A stretch of 64,000 nucleotides of DNA. It comes from Pelodictyon luteolum. GTDB lineage: Bacteria; Bacteroidota; Chlorobiia; Chlorobiales; Chlorobiaceae. Position 1 is the first letter of the stretch. Every line of letters starts with the position of its first letter. The position numbers and the translations under genes were made by a program. Below the pieces are notes generated by a model, which was given only the letters and a program-made list of their open reading frames with translations, was not told the DNA's origin and did no database searches. Shown piece by piece: positions 36,235-45,157 of the stretch. The DNA is taken from positions 1 through 64,000 of the forward strand of contig NZ_LVWG01000036.1 in assembly GCF_001622165.1 (NCBI RefSeq), written 5' to 3'.

Positions 36235-37227
36235 ATGGCTGAAACAATACTGGTAACGGGCTCTACAGGATTCATCGGGCGAAGGATGCTCGTTCATCCC
36301 TCCCTTCGCGGCGAAAGGGTGCGGGTGCTGCTCCGTCCTGAAAGTCCCGTGCGCGATATGCCGGATGGTGTCGAAGCCGTTCGGGCAGACTTTCTGGACC
36401 CTCAGGCGCTTCATCGCGCCCTCAGCGGTGTGGACCGGATCATTCATCTCGCCGGGGTGACCAAGGCAGCGCATGAGTCCGCTTTTGACGAGGGCAACGT
36501 GCTTCCCGTCAGGAACCTCCTGCTTGCTGTACGACAGCACAACCCCGGGCTTCGGCGTTTCGTTCTGGTTTCATCTCTTGCCGCCGCCGGGCCTGCAAGA
36601 GAAGGTATTGAGGGTGCCCGGGAAGAGGACGCTCCGCACCCCGTCAGCGCATACGGGCGCAGCAAACTCCGTGGCGAAGAGGCGGCGCTGGAGTTCGCGG
36701 GCGACGTCCCTCTGACCATCCTCCGGCCTCCGGCCGTCTACGGCCCCGGTGACCGTGATGTGCTGCAGGTGTTCCAGATGCTCCGGAAAGGGTTGCTGGT
36801 TACCGCCGGCAATGCAGGCCGCCAGCGCTTCAGCATGATCCATGTGGATGACCTGGTCCGCGGCATCATGATGGCAGCCCGCGCTGAGTCCCCGAGCGGC
36901 CGTATTTATAATATAACCTCTTCCGCGCCCTGGTCCTGGGACGGGGTCGTGGCCGCCGCCCGCCCCGCATTGGGACTCCGGAATGTGCTGCGCATTTCGC
37001 TGCCGGCACCTGCCGTCATGCTGCTTGGCACCCTTGCCGGTAAAGCGGCATCGGTTATCGGCAGGACTTCCATCCTCAATCGCGACAAGGCGGTCGAACT
37101 CCTGCAGGACTACTGGGTCTCTTCCCCGCGCCGGGCGGCTGAGGAGCTCGGCTTCACGTCTGAAATCACTCCCGAGGAAGGGGTTGCCGGTACCATTGCA
37201 TGGGCCCGGCGGGAGGGTCTCTTGTGA
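36235..37227 (+). CDS. NAD-dependent epimerase/dehydratase family protein (extended SDR)
   Basis: A 330-residue extended short-chain dehydrogenase. The Rossmann motif ILVTGSTGFIGRRML is at the N-terminus, the catalytic YGRSKLRGE (YxxxK) near residue 140, and SSLAAAGPA supplies the active-site serine. The C-terminal half resembles 3-beta-hydroxysteroid dehydrogenase-like and ceramide-reductase-like SDRs rather than nucleotide-sugar epimerases. It is divergent from the SPT-like gene with a 200-base AT-rich gap. A paralogue sits at 53873. Substrate unknown. Confidence 0.82.
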   Translation: MAETILVTGSTGFIGRRMLVHPSLRGERVRVLLRPESPVRDMPDGVEAVRADFLDPQALHRALSGVDRIIHLAGVTKAAHESAFDEGNVLPVRNLLLAVRQHNPGLRRFVLVSSLAAAGPAREGIEGAREEDAPHPVSAYGRSKLRGEEAALEFAGDVPLTILRPPAVYGPGDRDVLQVFQMLRKGLLVTAGNAGRQRFSMIHVDDLVRGIMMAARAESPSGRIYNITSSAPWSWDGVVAAARPALGLRNVLRISLPAPAVMLLGTLAGKAASVIGRTSILNRDKAVELLQDYWVSSPRRAAEELGFTSEITPEEGVAGTIAWARREGLL

Positions 37228-37675
37228 CGTCTTTCGGGTACTTATACTTCGTTTTTGGCGTATATCCATTTTTTTCCTATATTTTCACATTATAGGAAGC
37301 CGCACCACTATGTACCTTCAAACGCGTATTGTGCTTCAGGCTGACCCTGCCGACTGATTAAGTTTCCGGGGGTTGTCAATCTGTTGTAGCATGCGTATAG
37401 GAGTTCCGGCGCTCTCCAGTACCCACCTTCCGCTACCACGGGCTGCAATGTCCGGTTAAGATCGCCTGACCATACATCCTTGCCACGCAGCCTTTTCAGG
37501 CCCGCGTGCCCTCCCTGCACCTCCCATGCATCGGGGAACCCTTGCCCGTTTCACCCATCAGGCGCTGCTACGCAATGAGCTACTTCATCTACTTTCCGGT
37601 GCCTACCGGCTTAGGGGGGGGCGTTTGTCCAATTGAACCCCTTATGGGCATCGCCATTCTTTAACGGGAGTGTGT
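37228..37675. other. Intergenic region of about 440 bases with no recognised gene
   Basis: The longest gene-free stretch in the window, between the SDR and autotransporter genes. A 70-codon minus-strand reading frame (37308-37520) has no recognisable motif and no ribosome site. The sequence is rich in short complementary segments (for example GGAG...CTCC around 37410) that could fold, but I recognise no tRNA, SRP RNA, RNase P RNA or riboswitch. A run of eight G (37614-37621) lies 54 bases before the autotransporter start. Confidence 0.6.
37614..37621 (+). repeat. Homopolymeric G8 tract upstream of the autotransporter
   Basis: Eight consecutive G residues are followed by CGTTTGTCC, 54 bases before the ATG at 37676. 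Poly-G tracts of this length before surface-protein genes can change length by slippage and alter promoter spacing. Confidence 0.6.
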
Positions 37676-40498
37676 ATGAAAAGGCGTATCCTGAGGCTGA
37701 TTCTTTTCCTTGCCATGAGCATTTTCGAGGATGTGTATGCCAAGGAGTTCGTTGTAAGCGAATCTGCCGACAATGTGCCGGGGTCGCTCCGTGCTGCAAT
37801 CGATGGCATCAATGCTTCCTCCGACGTGGACAATGTGATTACATTTTCCACCCCCACGGTGACGGTAAGCAGCGCGTTGCCGACGCTGGTGAACCCGGTG
37901 ATGTTTGTTGTCCCTGCCGGAGGGGTCAGTGTTGTCGATTCTGGGCTTATAAACGGAACGGCACTTTTCGCCGCCTCAGAAAGCTCCTTGGGCGGGTTGG
38001 TGAACGGTATGGTTGTGAGTGCTTCGGGAGGGTCAAAGATTGCGGCAATAAAGAACGCAACGGGTGCTGTGCATATTTCTGGAGATATGGCGGCAGCCCT
38101 CACGACAACCACCACCAGTTCATGGTACTCATACGGGATTCATGCCGGTGACGGGTCGATTACCGTTGACGGAAATCTTTCCGGATCTATTACTGCAACT
38201 GCCAAAACCAATTATGCGTATGGGCTCCGCGCCGTCGGTGCTGCAACTATCGGGGGCGACTTGAGCGGAACCATTGCTGTTACTGCAGGCACCGGATACA
38301 GAGCGTACGGGATCTCCTCCGATAATGCGACAACAATCGGCGGCAGTCTGTCGGGCGCCATTACTGCTGTGGCCGGCAGCTACAGCGCATACGGGATTAA
38401 GGCGTCCGCGCTGTATGTCGGTACCGATATAAGCGGTGCAGTCACTTCAACTGCTGGAACCTATGATGCCTGCGGTTTAACCCTTGGTGGAAGCCTGACT
38501 GTCGGTGGCGACATCTCCGGCACCATCACGGCGAGCGCTCTGGATGGCAATGAGGCATACGGCGTCCTGGCAGCATCGGCCATTTCCATTGGCGGAGACA
38601 TTTCCGGAACGATACAGGCAACCGCTTCAGGGACCGATGCAGCCGGCCTATACTGTTATGGCAGCACCATCCATGGCACTACCTCCTCCGACCCCGCAAA
38701 TATCTCCGGTTCGATCAGCGCCGTCTCGTCGGGAGCTTCTGCCGCTGTTATGGCCTGGACGGAGATGAACCTCTACGTGACAGGTACGCTCTATGCCGAG
38801 GGGGCGTCGGCATACGCCATCCGTTCGGGCATGTTCAACGGTACGGGTGGTTTTACCGACAACACCACAGAACGGGTCGACACGGTTGTGCTCGCAAGCG
38901 GTGCAGTGCTGACCGGCGGTGTCTATCTTGGTGACGGCGACGACACGCTGATGCTCAGCGGCACTGCCGATATCCAAAGTGTGCCGTCGCTTGACGGCGG
39001 GACGGGGGATGACCGGCTGGTGTTCAGCGGATGGAGCGGGTCGTTCTCAGACGCCATGCAGGGATGGGAGCACCTTGATGTAGGATCGGGCTCATCGCTC
39101 GGCATGGATGCGTTAGGGTCGTTTTCCGGTGAAGTTTCGGTGCTTGAGGGCGCTGTCCTTCGCCCGGGCGCTGCAGGGGGCCGTGACCGTATTGCGGGGA
39201 GCCTTCTGAACCATGGGCTCATTGAGCTCCGCGACGGTAATGCCCATGGAGTCCTCACGGTGGATGGCAACTATACAGGAGGGGGATCGGTCGGCATGGA
39301 CGTGGGTGCCGGAAGTGCGGACCTGCTCTCGGTGTCTGGTGCCGTTTCCGGTACCACCACGCTGCTGCTTTCCATCGCCCCTTCGGTGACGGAGTTTGCT
39401 GCTGCCGAGCCCTCACTGCTCATTCATACCGACACTGCTGTTGCTGCTGATGCATTTGTGGTGCAGGATGCTACCGATTACGGCCCCTATGTTGCCGGGG
39501 TGATGGTGGTGGCGGAAGCTACGGGATCGGCCGACTGGTACTACGGGGTGAGCGGGCTTCATGATGATGCGCTGACGGCGCAGGCGCTCATGCCGGTTAT
39601 TACGGGTCCGCTTGAGGATTTTGTGCCGCGCTTTTCGGACCGGAAGGCCTACGGAGGCTCATCGGGCGTTATGCCGGGGTTCGGCGGGGGGTGGACCCGG
39701 GCAGGTGAGTCGTGGAGCCGGACAGTGCTTTCCGGCGATGCCGGAACCCTCACTGACGGCACCAGCCGGTTCGTGCAGCTCGGCTGGGACCTCTGGTATG
39801 GAGCGGGCGCGAAGTCTTACCGGGGAGCGGGGGTGTTCGGGGGCACCGGCACGCAGTCTGCCAGCGTGGTTTCGACCGGGGGGCGCCCTGCCGGCGGTGT
39901 TGAGGGGACCAATTACTCCGGCGGGATCTATGCGTTTCTGGTCCGGCCGCGCTCGTACCGCCTGGAAGTGGCTGCGGTGTTCGGGTACCATGAACTTTCA
40001 CTGAACTATGAGACGAGCTCTCCCGAACATCTCGCCACCGGAAGTCGTATGGTGTCGGCGGAGGGGGAGCTGCAGCTGGGGCTCGGGGCGGGTCTCGCGC
40101 TCTCACCACGGCTGCAGGCGGTCTGGCGCCATGTGGACGGGTTCGGTCTTGCGCCGCTCTCGACAGGGCCGCTTATGGTCGAGGATGAGGATGGGCTTAT
40201 CGGTCTGGCGGTTCTTGGACTCACCCTCAACACGGACTGCCCGGGCTGGTACCTTGTAGCTGAAGCAACGGTGCGGGTCGATGGCTCCCCGACGAATGCC
40301 GTCCGGTACCCGTTACCCGCAGTGACACTCTCGACTGAAGCGGAAGCGGTGCTCTGGGGCGGTAGCCTCACCGTCGGGAACCGTGCCGGCGGCATGCTGG
40401 ACCCGGTATACTGGCTGAAGGCGGGTGTGCTCGGTTCGGCGGGCTCCATGGAGAGCTACCGGCTCTCTCTTGAAGCGGGGGTGAAGGTGCCGTTCTGA
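37676..40498 (+). CDS. Autotransporter (type Va) with repetitive beta-helix passenger
   Basis: About 940 residues. A signal peptide (MKRRILRLILFLAMSIFEDVYA) is followed by GSLRAAIDGINASSDVDN, the opening seen in polymorphic outer-membrane/beta-helix proteins. Residues about 150-360 contain a series of GGDISGTI-type repeats of 27-30 residues. A middle region has DGGTGDDRLVFSGW and YTGGGSVGMDV, and the last roughly 270 residues form the beta-barrel translocator ending in VKVPF with C-terminal Phe. The protein would display its passenger on the cell surface; adhesion is the usual role but unproven here. I chose ATG 37676 over 37670 because the signal peptide starts better there. Confidence 0.88.
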   Translation: MKRRILRLILFLAMSIFEDVYAKEFVVSESADNVPGSLRAAIDGINASSDVDNVITFSTPTVTVSSALPTLVNPVMFVVPAGGVSVVDSGLINGTALFAASESSLGGLVNGMVVSASGGSKIAAIKNATGAVHISGDMAAALTTTTTSSWYSYGIHAGDGSITVDGNLSGSITATAKTNYAYGLRAVGAATIGGDLSGTIAVTAGTGYRAYGISSDNATTIGGSLSGAITAVAGSYSAYGIKASALYVGTDISGAVTSTAGTYDACGLTLGGSLTVGGDISGTITASALDGNEAYGVLAASAISIGGDISGTIQATASGTDAAGLYCYGSTIHGTTSSDPANISGSISAVSSGASAAVMAWTEMNLYVTGTLYAEGASAYAIRSGMFNGTGGFTDNTTERVDTVVLASGAVLTGGVYLGDGDDTLMLSGTADIQSVPSLDGGTGDDRLVFSGWSGSFSDAMQGWEHLDVGSGSSLGMDALGSFSGEVSVLEGAVLRPGAAGGRDRIAGSLLNHGLIELRDGNAHGVLTVDGNYTGGGSVGMDVGAGSADLLSVSGAVSGTTTLLLSIAPSVTEFAAAEPSLLIHTDTAVAADAFVVQDATDYGPYVAGVMVVAEATGSADWYYGVSGLHDDALTAQALMPVITGPLEDFVPRFSDRKAYGGSSGVMPGFGGGWTRAGESWSRTVLSGDAGTLTDGTSRFVQLGWDLWYGAGAKSYRGAGVFGGTGTQSASVVSTGGRPAGGVEGTNYSGGIYAFLVRPRSYRLEVAAVFGYHELSLNYETSSPEHLATGSRMVSAEGELQLGLGAGLALSPRLQAVWRHVDGFGLAPLSTGPLMVEDEDGLIGLAVLGLTLNTDCPGWYLVAEATVRVDGSPTNAVRYPLPAVTLSTEAEAVLWGGSLTVGNRAGGMLDPVYWLKAGVLGSAGSMESYRLSLEAGVKVPF
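38155..38735 (+). repeat. Passenger-domain repeats of 27-30 codons
   Basis: Six to seven imperfect copies of a unit built on GG(D/S)(I/L)SG(T/A)I followed by TA.AG...AYG(I/V/L), consistent with successive rungs of a beta-helix. Copies include GGDLSGTIAVTAG, GGSLSGAITAVAG, GTDISGAVTSTAG, GGDISGTITASA and GGDISGTIQATAS. Confidence 0.8.
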
Positions 40499-40527
40499 CC
40501 ACCTCCCTGGTATCTATCAGGAAGTTT

Positions 40528-41568
40528 TCAGCCGAGGAGCTGCTGCATCAGGCGGAGCAGGAGGTACTTTTCGTCAGGGTATGGGGAAAGACCCTTGAGT
40601 GCAGCGTCGGTATCTTTCAGTGCCGTGATCGCCCGTTCTGCCTGGATGGCGGAAAACGCACCGGCGTATGAGATGTAGCTTCTGACGAAATACTCCTGCC
40701 TGCCGTACATGCCCAGCACTTTTGCAATCTCGCCCTGCGGCATGGCGCGTACTTCGGGCTGGGCTATTTTCCACAGCCGCATGAAGAAGGTTGTAAGGTA
40801 GCGGACGATGTTGCCGAGCCCTTCCTTCTGTCCTTCGCGCTCCATGATCATCAGCGATATGCCGCTCGAGAGGCGGAGGTTCCTTCCTGCTACCGCTTTT
40901 TCCAGTTCAAAGACATTATAGGTTTTCGAGATGCCGACGCACTCGTAGACGTCTGCGGCCGTGATGCGTCGCTCGCCCTGGCGTGAGGATGCGTAGGTGG
41001 TCAGCTTTTCGATTTCCTGGCAGATCTCCCTCGAAGATGGCTGTATGTAAGCAGTAAATGCCTTCAGCGCTTCGGGGTCGAACTCCCATCCCGCCTCATG
41101 GGCGCGTGCGGCCGCGAACAGGTCGGGGGTTTTCAGGAGGGGGAAGTCGTGCCGGAACGATTTCAGGAGGCTGTAGGGCGGTTTGTCCACATCCTTTTTG
41201 TCAAGCTGCTCGGCGTCGAAAACAAGGATGGTGAACTCCGCCGGGTTTTTCATGTAGCCGGCAAACTTCATCTCATGCTGTTTCTGCTGGTCTTTTCCTG
41301 CCGGCTTCTTGATCTTGTCGAACTGACGGACGACGATGAGCTGGCGCGGGGTGAACATCGGGTACTCTGAGGCGAGGGCAACGAGTTCACCGAGGGAGGT
41401 GTCGGGTCCGTACACGACGCGGGTGTTGGCCGCCGCTTCAGCTTCGTCAGGAAATGCCGCGCTTTTTATGAGCGCCGTGAACTCCTCCTTCAGATAACTT
41501 TCCGGTCCGTGAAAAAAATAGACCGGCGAAAGGCTGCCGGCAAGGATGTTCTTTTTCAGTGTTTCCAT
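40528..41568 (-). CDS. holA: DNA polymerase III delta subunit
   Basis: The clamp-loader subunit that opens the beta sliding clamp. The 346-residue protein has the HolA N-terminus (SLSPVYFFHGPESYLKEEF), an AAA-like core without a functional Walker A, and the C-terminal collar region with YLTTFFMRLWKI and LLLRLMQQLLG. It is downstream of ssb on the same strand with a 67-base gap, so replication genes are grouped. It converges with the autotransporter. Confidence 0.92.
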   Translation of the reverse strand: METLKKNILAGSLSPVYFFHGPESYLKEEFTALIKSAAFPDEAEAAANTRVVYGPDTSLGELVALASEYPMFTPRQLIVVRQFDKIKKPAGKDQQKQHEMKFAGYMKNPAEFTILVFDAEQLDKKDVDKPPYSLLKSFRHDFPLLKTPDLFAAARAHEAGWEFDPEALKAFTAYIQPSSREICQEIEKLTTYASSRQGERRITAADVYECVGISKTYNVFELEKAVAGRNLRLSSGISLMIMEREGQKEGLGNIVRYLTTFFMRLWKIAQPEVRAMPQGEIAKVLGMYGRQEYFVRSYISYAGAFSAIQAERAITALKDTDAALKGLSPYPDEKYLLLRLMQQLLG

Positions 41569-41635
41569 CTGCTTGTAGTACCCCGCCCTGTCGCCGCTCT
41601 TGGCGTCAGGGCGGGGTCGGAGGTTGGTTTCGGGT

Positions 41636-42127
41636 TCAGAACGGCAGGTCGTCCTTGTCGTTTTCGATCATCGGAGCGGATGGTGCCGTCTGGGGAGGAG
41701 GAACGTCCTGCGGGCCCTGCTGCCGTGCAGGCTGCTGGGGCGGGCTGTAGCTCTGCTGTCCGCCATCGCCGTATCCGCTGCCGCCCTCACGCATGCCGCC
41801 GAGCATCTGCATGTCGGTGACGACGATGTCGGTTGCATATTTTTTCTCGCCGGTTTTCTGGTCGTCCCAGCTTCTCGTCTGTATGCGTCCTTCGACATAG
41901 ACCTGACGTCCTTTCTTGAGGTACTGGCCGCATATTTCTGCAAGCCGCCCCCATGCCACGATGCGGTGCCATTCGGTACGTTCCTGCATGGCGCCGCTGC
42001 TGTCCTTGAAGCTTTCAGATGTGGCCAGGGTGAAGTTGGCTACGGTCTGTCCAGAAGGGATGGTACGGAGCTCGGGGTCGCTGCCGAGGTTGCCGATGAG
42101 CATTACTTTATTCAGTCCTCTTGCCAT
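41636..42127 (-). CDS. ssb: Single-stranded DNA-binding protein
   Basis: Coats ssDNA in replication, recombination and repair. The 163-residue protein has an OB fold over about 1-110 ([60 protein letters not shown]), a Gly/Gln/Pro-rich flexible linker, and the canonical acidic tip NDKDDLPF that recruits partner proteins. It is first in a two-gene unit with holA. A strong GC hairpin lies in its leader just after a TATAAT. Confidence 0.96.
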   Translation of the reverse strand: MARGLNKVMLIGNLGSDPELRTIPSGQTVANFTLATSESFKDSSGAMQERTEWHRIVAWGRLAEICGQYLKKGRQVYVEGRIQTRSWDDQKTGEKKYATDIVVTDMQMLGGMREGGSGYGDGGQQSYSPPQQPARQQGPQDVPPPQTAPSAPMIENDKDDLPF

Positions 42128-42176
42128 GATGAGTGCTCCCGTGTTTTGGGTTGGATTGAATGGTTTGGTGTTCCCG

Positions 42177-42220
42177 GAGCCCCCGGGTGCTGTCTGGAGT
42201 CGGGGGGCTCTTTATTATAA
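42177..42220 (-). promoter_or_regulatory. Putative -10 box and leader hairpin of ssb
   Basis: On the minus strand a consensus TATAAT (42214-42219) is directly followed by GAGCCCCC...GGGGGCTC (arms 42203-42210 and 42177-42184), a strong GC hairpin at the start of the predicted transcript. No good -35 is seen. On the plus strand the same hairpin runs into TTTATT and could act as a terminator. Confidence 0.45.
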
Positions 42221-42301
42221 TATAGTGCAGTATACGAGTCTCATTCCGGATAACATAACCATACGGCGCATTTACTGCAGAATGCAGGGCGCGGTTGCCC
42301 C

Positions 42302-43093
42302 TCAGACCATGCGTCCGCCATCGATGACCGGGCCTTCCCGGCAGAGAAGTATGGTTTTTGTCCCGCCGTCGGGTGCGCTGACCTCCACGCTGCATCCATA
42401 GCAGATCCCGAACCCGCATCCCATGACTGACTCAAGCGAGACTTCAGAAGCAATGCCCGCTTCCCTGGAGAATCTGGCCACCGCCCGCAGCATCGGGGTG
42501 GGTCCGCATGCGAATATCCTCGGGGTGCCTTCCGCCGTGAGTGAGGGAACGAGGGACTCCAGAAGTCCAAGCACCGTGCCGTGGAACCCTTCAGATCCGT
42601 CATCGGTGGCGAACCGGCATCCGGTGAGCCCTTCCGGGAGGAGATCGTCTTTTGTCCGCCCTCCGATAAGGTTCACGACTTTTTTCCCTCTGGCGGCGAG
42701 TCGCTTTTCAAGGAAGCGCATCGGGGCAGTGCCGATCCCGCCCGACACGAGGACCGCAGTGTCGAAGTCTTCGGCTCCAAGGCTGAAGCTGTTGCCGAGG
42801 GGGCCAAGCACGGACAGTTCCGTGCCGGCGGTGCAGCGGCAGAATATTTCAGTGCCCTTGCCTATCTCCTTGACCATCAGCGTGATTTGGCCGTCTTCGG
42901 CGTCGTGGATCGAGAACGGGCGGCGGAGGAGCGGCTGTGTGGTGTCGTTCACCCTGACATTGACGAAGTTTCCGGGCTCCGCAATTTCGGAGATGAGGGG
43001 GCAGTCGAGGGTGATGAGGGTGACGTCGCGGCTGATGCGTCGTGATGCGGCAACGGCCGCCCTGATGTCGGTGATGGTGCTCTCTCGGGGCAT
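42302..43093 (-). CDS. pyrK: Dihydroorotate dehydrogenase electron-transfer subunit (PyrK-like)
   Basis: A ferredoxin-reductase-fold iron-sulfur flavoprotein that passes electrons from class 1B dihydroorotate dehydrogenase to NAD+. The 263-residue protein has an N-terminal FAD-binding barrel (PLLRRPFSIHDAEDG), an NAD-binding lobe (AVLVSGGIGTAPMRFLEKRL) and a C-terminal [2Fe-2S] cysteine cluster (GCGFGICYGCSVEV then LLCREGP). That cluster arrangement distinguishes PyrK from plain ferredoxin reductases. No pyrD is next to it in this window. It is divergent from the arsA-like gene. Confidence 0.9.
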   Translation of the reverse strand: MPRESTITDIRAAVAASRRISRDVTLITLDCPLISEIAEPGNFVNVRVNDTTQPLLRRPFSIHDAEDGQITLMVKEIGKGTEIFCRCTAGTELSVLGPLGNSFSLGAEDFDTAVLVSGGIGTAPMRFLEKRLAARGKKVVNLIGGRTKDDLLPEGLTGCRFATDDGSEGFHGTVLGLLESLVPSLTAEGTPRIFACGPTPMLRAVARFSREAGIASEVSLESVMGCGFGICYGCSVEVSAPDGGTKTILLCREGPVIDGGRMV

Positions 43094-43294
43094 GGCGGGG
43101 TTCGGTTTCAGTGGGTCGGACAGCCTGTCGTCCGCAGTCGGTGCTTTTTTCTTAGAAGGGTAATTAATGCAGGGGCGCCAACATTTGCAAGCTCTGTCAG
43201 CGGGGAAGTATCTTCTGCATATCTTTTGCAGAGTCCTTTGAGAGTTATATCTTTCAATCTTTGATTTTCATTCATCAATACCAAAGTCCGGTTC

Positions 43295-44515
43295 ATGCGC
43301 ATTCTAACATTTACGGGTAAGGGCGGTGTCGGCAAGACCAGCGTATCGGCAGCAACAGCAGTCCGGCTGGCAGAGCTGGGTTACCGTACCCTCGTGCTCT
43401 CAACGGACCCGGCACACAGTCTTTCCGATTCCTTCAATCTGCCGCTCGGCGCGGAGCCTACCAAAATAAGGGAGAATCTCCATGCGATTGAGGTGAATCC
43501 GTATGTGGATCTGAAGCAGAACTGGCAGTCCGTACAGAAGTACTATACCAGAATATTCATGGCCCAGGGCGTTTCGGGCGTCATGGCCGACGAGATGACC
43601 ATCCTTCCCGGCATGGAAGAGATCTTCTCGCTGCTGCGCATCAAACGTTACAAGTCCTCCGGTCTATACGATGTCCTCGTGCTCGATACCGCCCCGACCG
43701 GCGAGACCCTCCGCCTGCTCTCCCTGCCCGATACCCTCTCCTGGGGCATGAAGGCCGTCAAGAACGTCAACAAGTACATTGTCCGCCCCCTGAGCAAGCC
43801 GCTCTCGAAGATGTCGGACCGCATTGCATACTACATACCGCCGGAAGATGCCATCGAGTCGGTCGACCAGGTGTTCGACGAACTTGAGGATATCCGCGAA
43901 ATCCTGACCGACAATGTGAAGTCGACAGTACGCCTTGTCATGAATGCCGAGAAGATGTCGATCAAGGAGACCATGCGCGCCCTGACCTACCTGAACCTCT
44001 ACGGGTTCAAGGTTGATATGGTGCTGGTCAACCGCCTGCTCGATACCAATGAGGACAGCGGATACCTTGAGAACTGGAAAGCCATCCAGCAGAAATACCT
44101 CGGCGAGATCGAAGAAGGATTCTCCCCCCTGCCGGTGACCAAGCTCCGTATGTACGAACAGGAGATCGTCGGCCTGAAAGCCCTCGAGCAGTTCGCACAT
44201 GACATGTACGGCGACACCGATCCCAGCGACCTCATGTACGACGAACCGCCGATCAAGTTCGTGCGCAACGGCGACATTTACGAAGTGCAGCTGAAGCTCA
44301 TGTTCGCCAACCCCGGCGACATCGACGTCTGGGTGACCGGCGACGAACTCTACGTACAGATCGGCAGCCAGCGCAAAATCATAACCCTGCCCATCAGTCT
44401 CACCGGCCTTGAGCCCGGCGACGCGGTGTTCAAGGATAAATGGCTGCACATCCCGTTCGACCTCAACCACCAGGGCCGCCACCAGACGGACAAGCAGTAC
44501 AGCAGCAAGGCCTGA
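43295..44515 (+). CDS. ArsA/Get3-family ATPase with C-terminal HSP20-like domain (copy 1)
   Basis: A 406-residue SIMIBI-class ATPase. The deviant Walker [15 protein letters not shown] is at the N-terminus, LSTDPAHSLSDSFNLPLG forms switch I, and VLDTAPTGETLRLLSLP forms switch II. After about residue 320 there is a beta-rich ArsA_HSP20-type domain (LMFANPGDIDVWVTGDELYV, WLHIPFDL). I see no cysteine in the whole protein, so neither arsenite binding nor the Get3 zinc CxxC is possible, and no arsB is nearby. The gene lies immediately before csmC and csmA. Get3 relatives target tail-anchored proteins; a role in delivering chlorosome envelope proteins is inference. Confidence 0.88.
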   Translation: MRILTFTGKGGVGKTSVSAATAVRLAELGYRTLVLSTDPAHSLSDSFNLPLGAEPTKIRENLHAIEVNPYVDLKQNWQSVQKYYTRIFMAQGVSGVMADEMTILPGMEEIFSLLRIKRYKSSGLYDVLVLDTAPTGETLRLLSLPDTLSWGMKAVKNVNKYIVRPLSKPLSKMSDRIAYYIPPEDAIESVDQVFDELEDIREILTDNVKSTVRLVMNAEKMSIKETMRALTYLNLYGFKVDMVLVNRLLDTNEDSGYLENWKAIQQKYLGEIEEGFSPLPVTKLRMYEQEIVGLKALEQFAHDMYGDTDPSDLMYDEPPIKFVRNGDIYEVQLKLMFANPGDIDVWVTGDELYVQIGSQRKIITLPISLTGLEPGDAVFKDKWLHIPFDLNHQGRHQTDKQYSSKA

Positions 44516-44584
44516 TGGTCTGACCGGTTTGCTTTGAGGGAGTTTTTTTCTTAGTTTTTAAGAGTACGACAATAAACCACAATC

Positions 44585-44598
44585 GCGGGAAGACCCGC
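44585..44598 (+). promoter_or_regulatory. Hairpin directly before the csmC ribosome site
   Basis: GCGGG-aaga-CCCGC folds as a five-base stem with a four-base loop, ending five bases before AGGAGGA. A stem at this position may stabilise the abundant chlorosome mRNA or modulate initiation. Confidence 0.4.
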
Positions 44599-44614
44599 TT
44601 AACAGGAGGAAGAT

Positions 44615-45034
44615 ATGTCAGAGTCCTACCAGAAACTCCGCAAGGATTTCAAGGAACTTGAGTTCACCGACCGCCTCACCTTTCTTGCCGAAAGTGCACT
44701 GCTTACAGGTCAGAGCGCCGTCGTCGGCGGCCTGGAGCTCGCAGGCACCGTGGTCGAGACGGTTTCGGGCACCGTTGGTTCCCTGCTTGATGCAACCGGA
44801 GTCGGCAGCCTCCTCGGCCGTACCGGCGGAGTAGTCGGCGAGACCATCGACCGCGTCGCCATCACCGTGAAGGACGTATCCCGTTCGGCCGGTGACCTTT
44901 ACAGCGATGCTGTGAAGAACGTCGAGAACGTGACCGACAACGCAGCCAAGGCCATCGGCGATGCAGGTGTCAGCGCTTCCGAAGCTGTCAAGAACATCAC
45001 CGGCTCGTTCCAGAAGCAGACAGGCAAGAAATAA
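44615..45034 (+). CDS. csmC: Chlorosome envelope protein C
   Basis: A 139-residue chlorosome envelope protein. It has a charged N-terminus ([17 protein letters not shown]), a long weakly hydrophobic Gly/Ala/Val/Thr-rich centre ([37 protein letters not shown]), and a C-terminal amphipathic helix with regular Ala/Val/Asn spacing. No signal peptide. This matches CsmC, whose gene lies just upstream of csmA in green sulfur bacteria. The protein sits in the galactolipid-rich monolayer around the chlorosome. It has a strong ribosome site (AGGAGGA). Confidence 0.9.
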   Translation: MSESYQKLRKDFKELEFTDRLTFLAESALLTGQSAVVGGLELAGTVVETVSGTVGSLLDATGVGSLLGRTGGVVGETIDRVAITVKDVSRSAGDLYSDAVKNVENVTDNAAKAIGDAGVSASEAVKNITGSFQKQTGKK

Positions 45035-45157
45035 GAGCTCAGCGCGCTGCTGAAAATCTTTTTGTATTTTTTAGCCGATTGCTTTAAATTGAATTAAAGT
45101 TTTCATATTCTAGTAAGTAGGTGTATTTCCAATAATAAAATTCCATAAGGAGGAATT

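Noticed and set aside
37308-37520. 70-codon minus-strand frame in the long gap
   Set aside because: No ribosome site, no recognisable domain, and no partner gene. Left as unexplained non-coding sequence.
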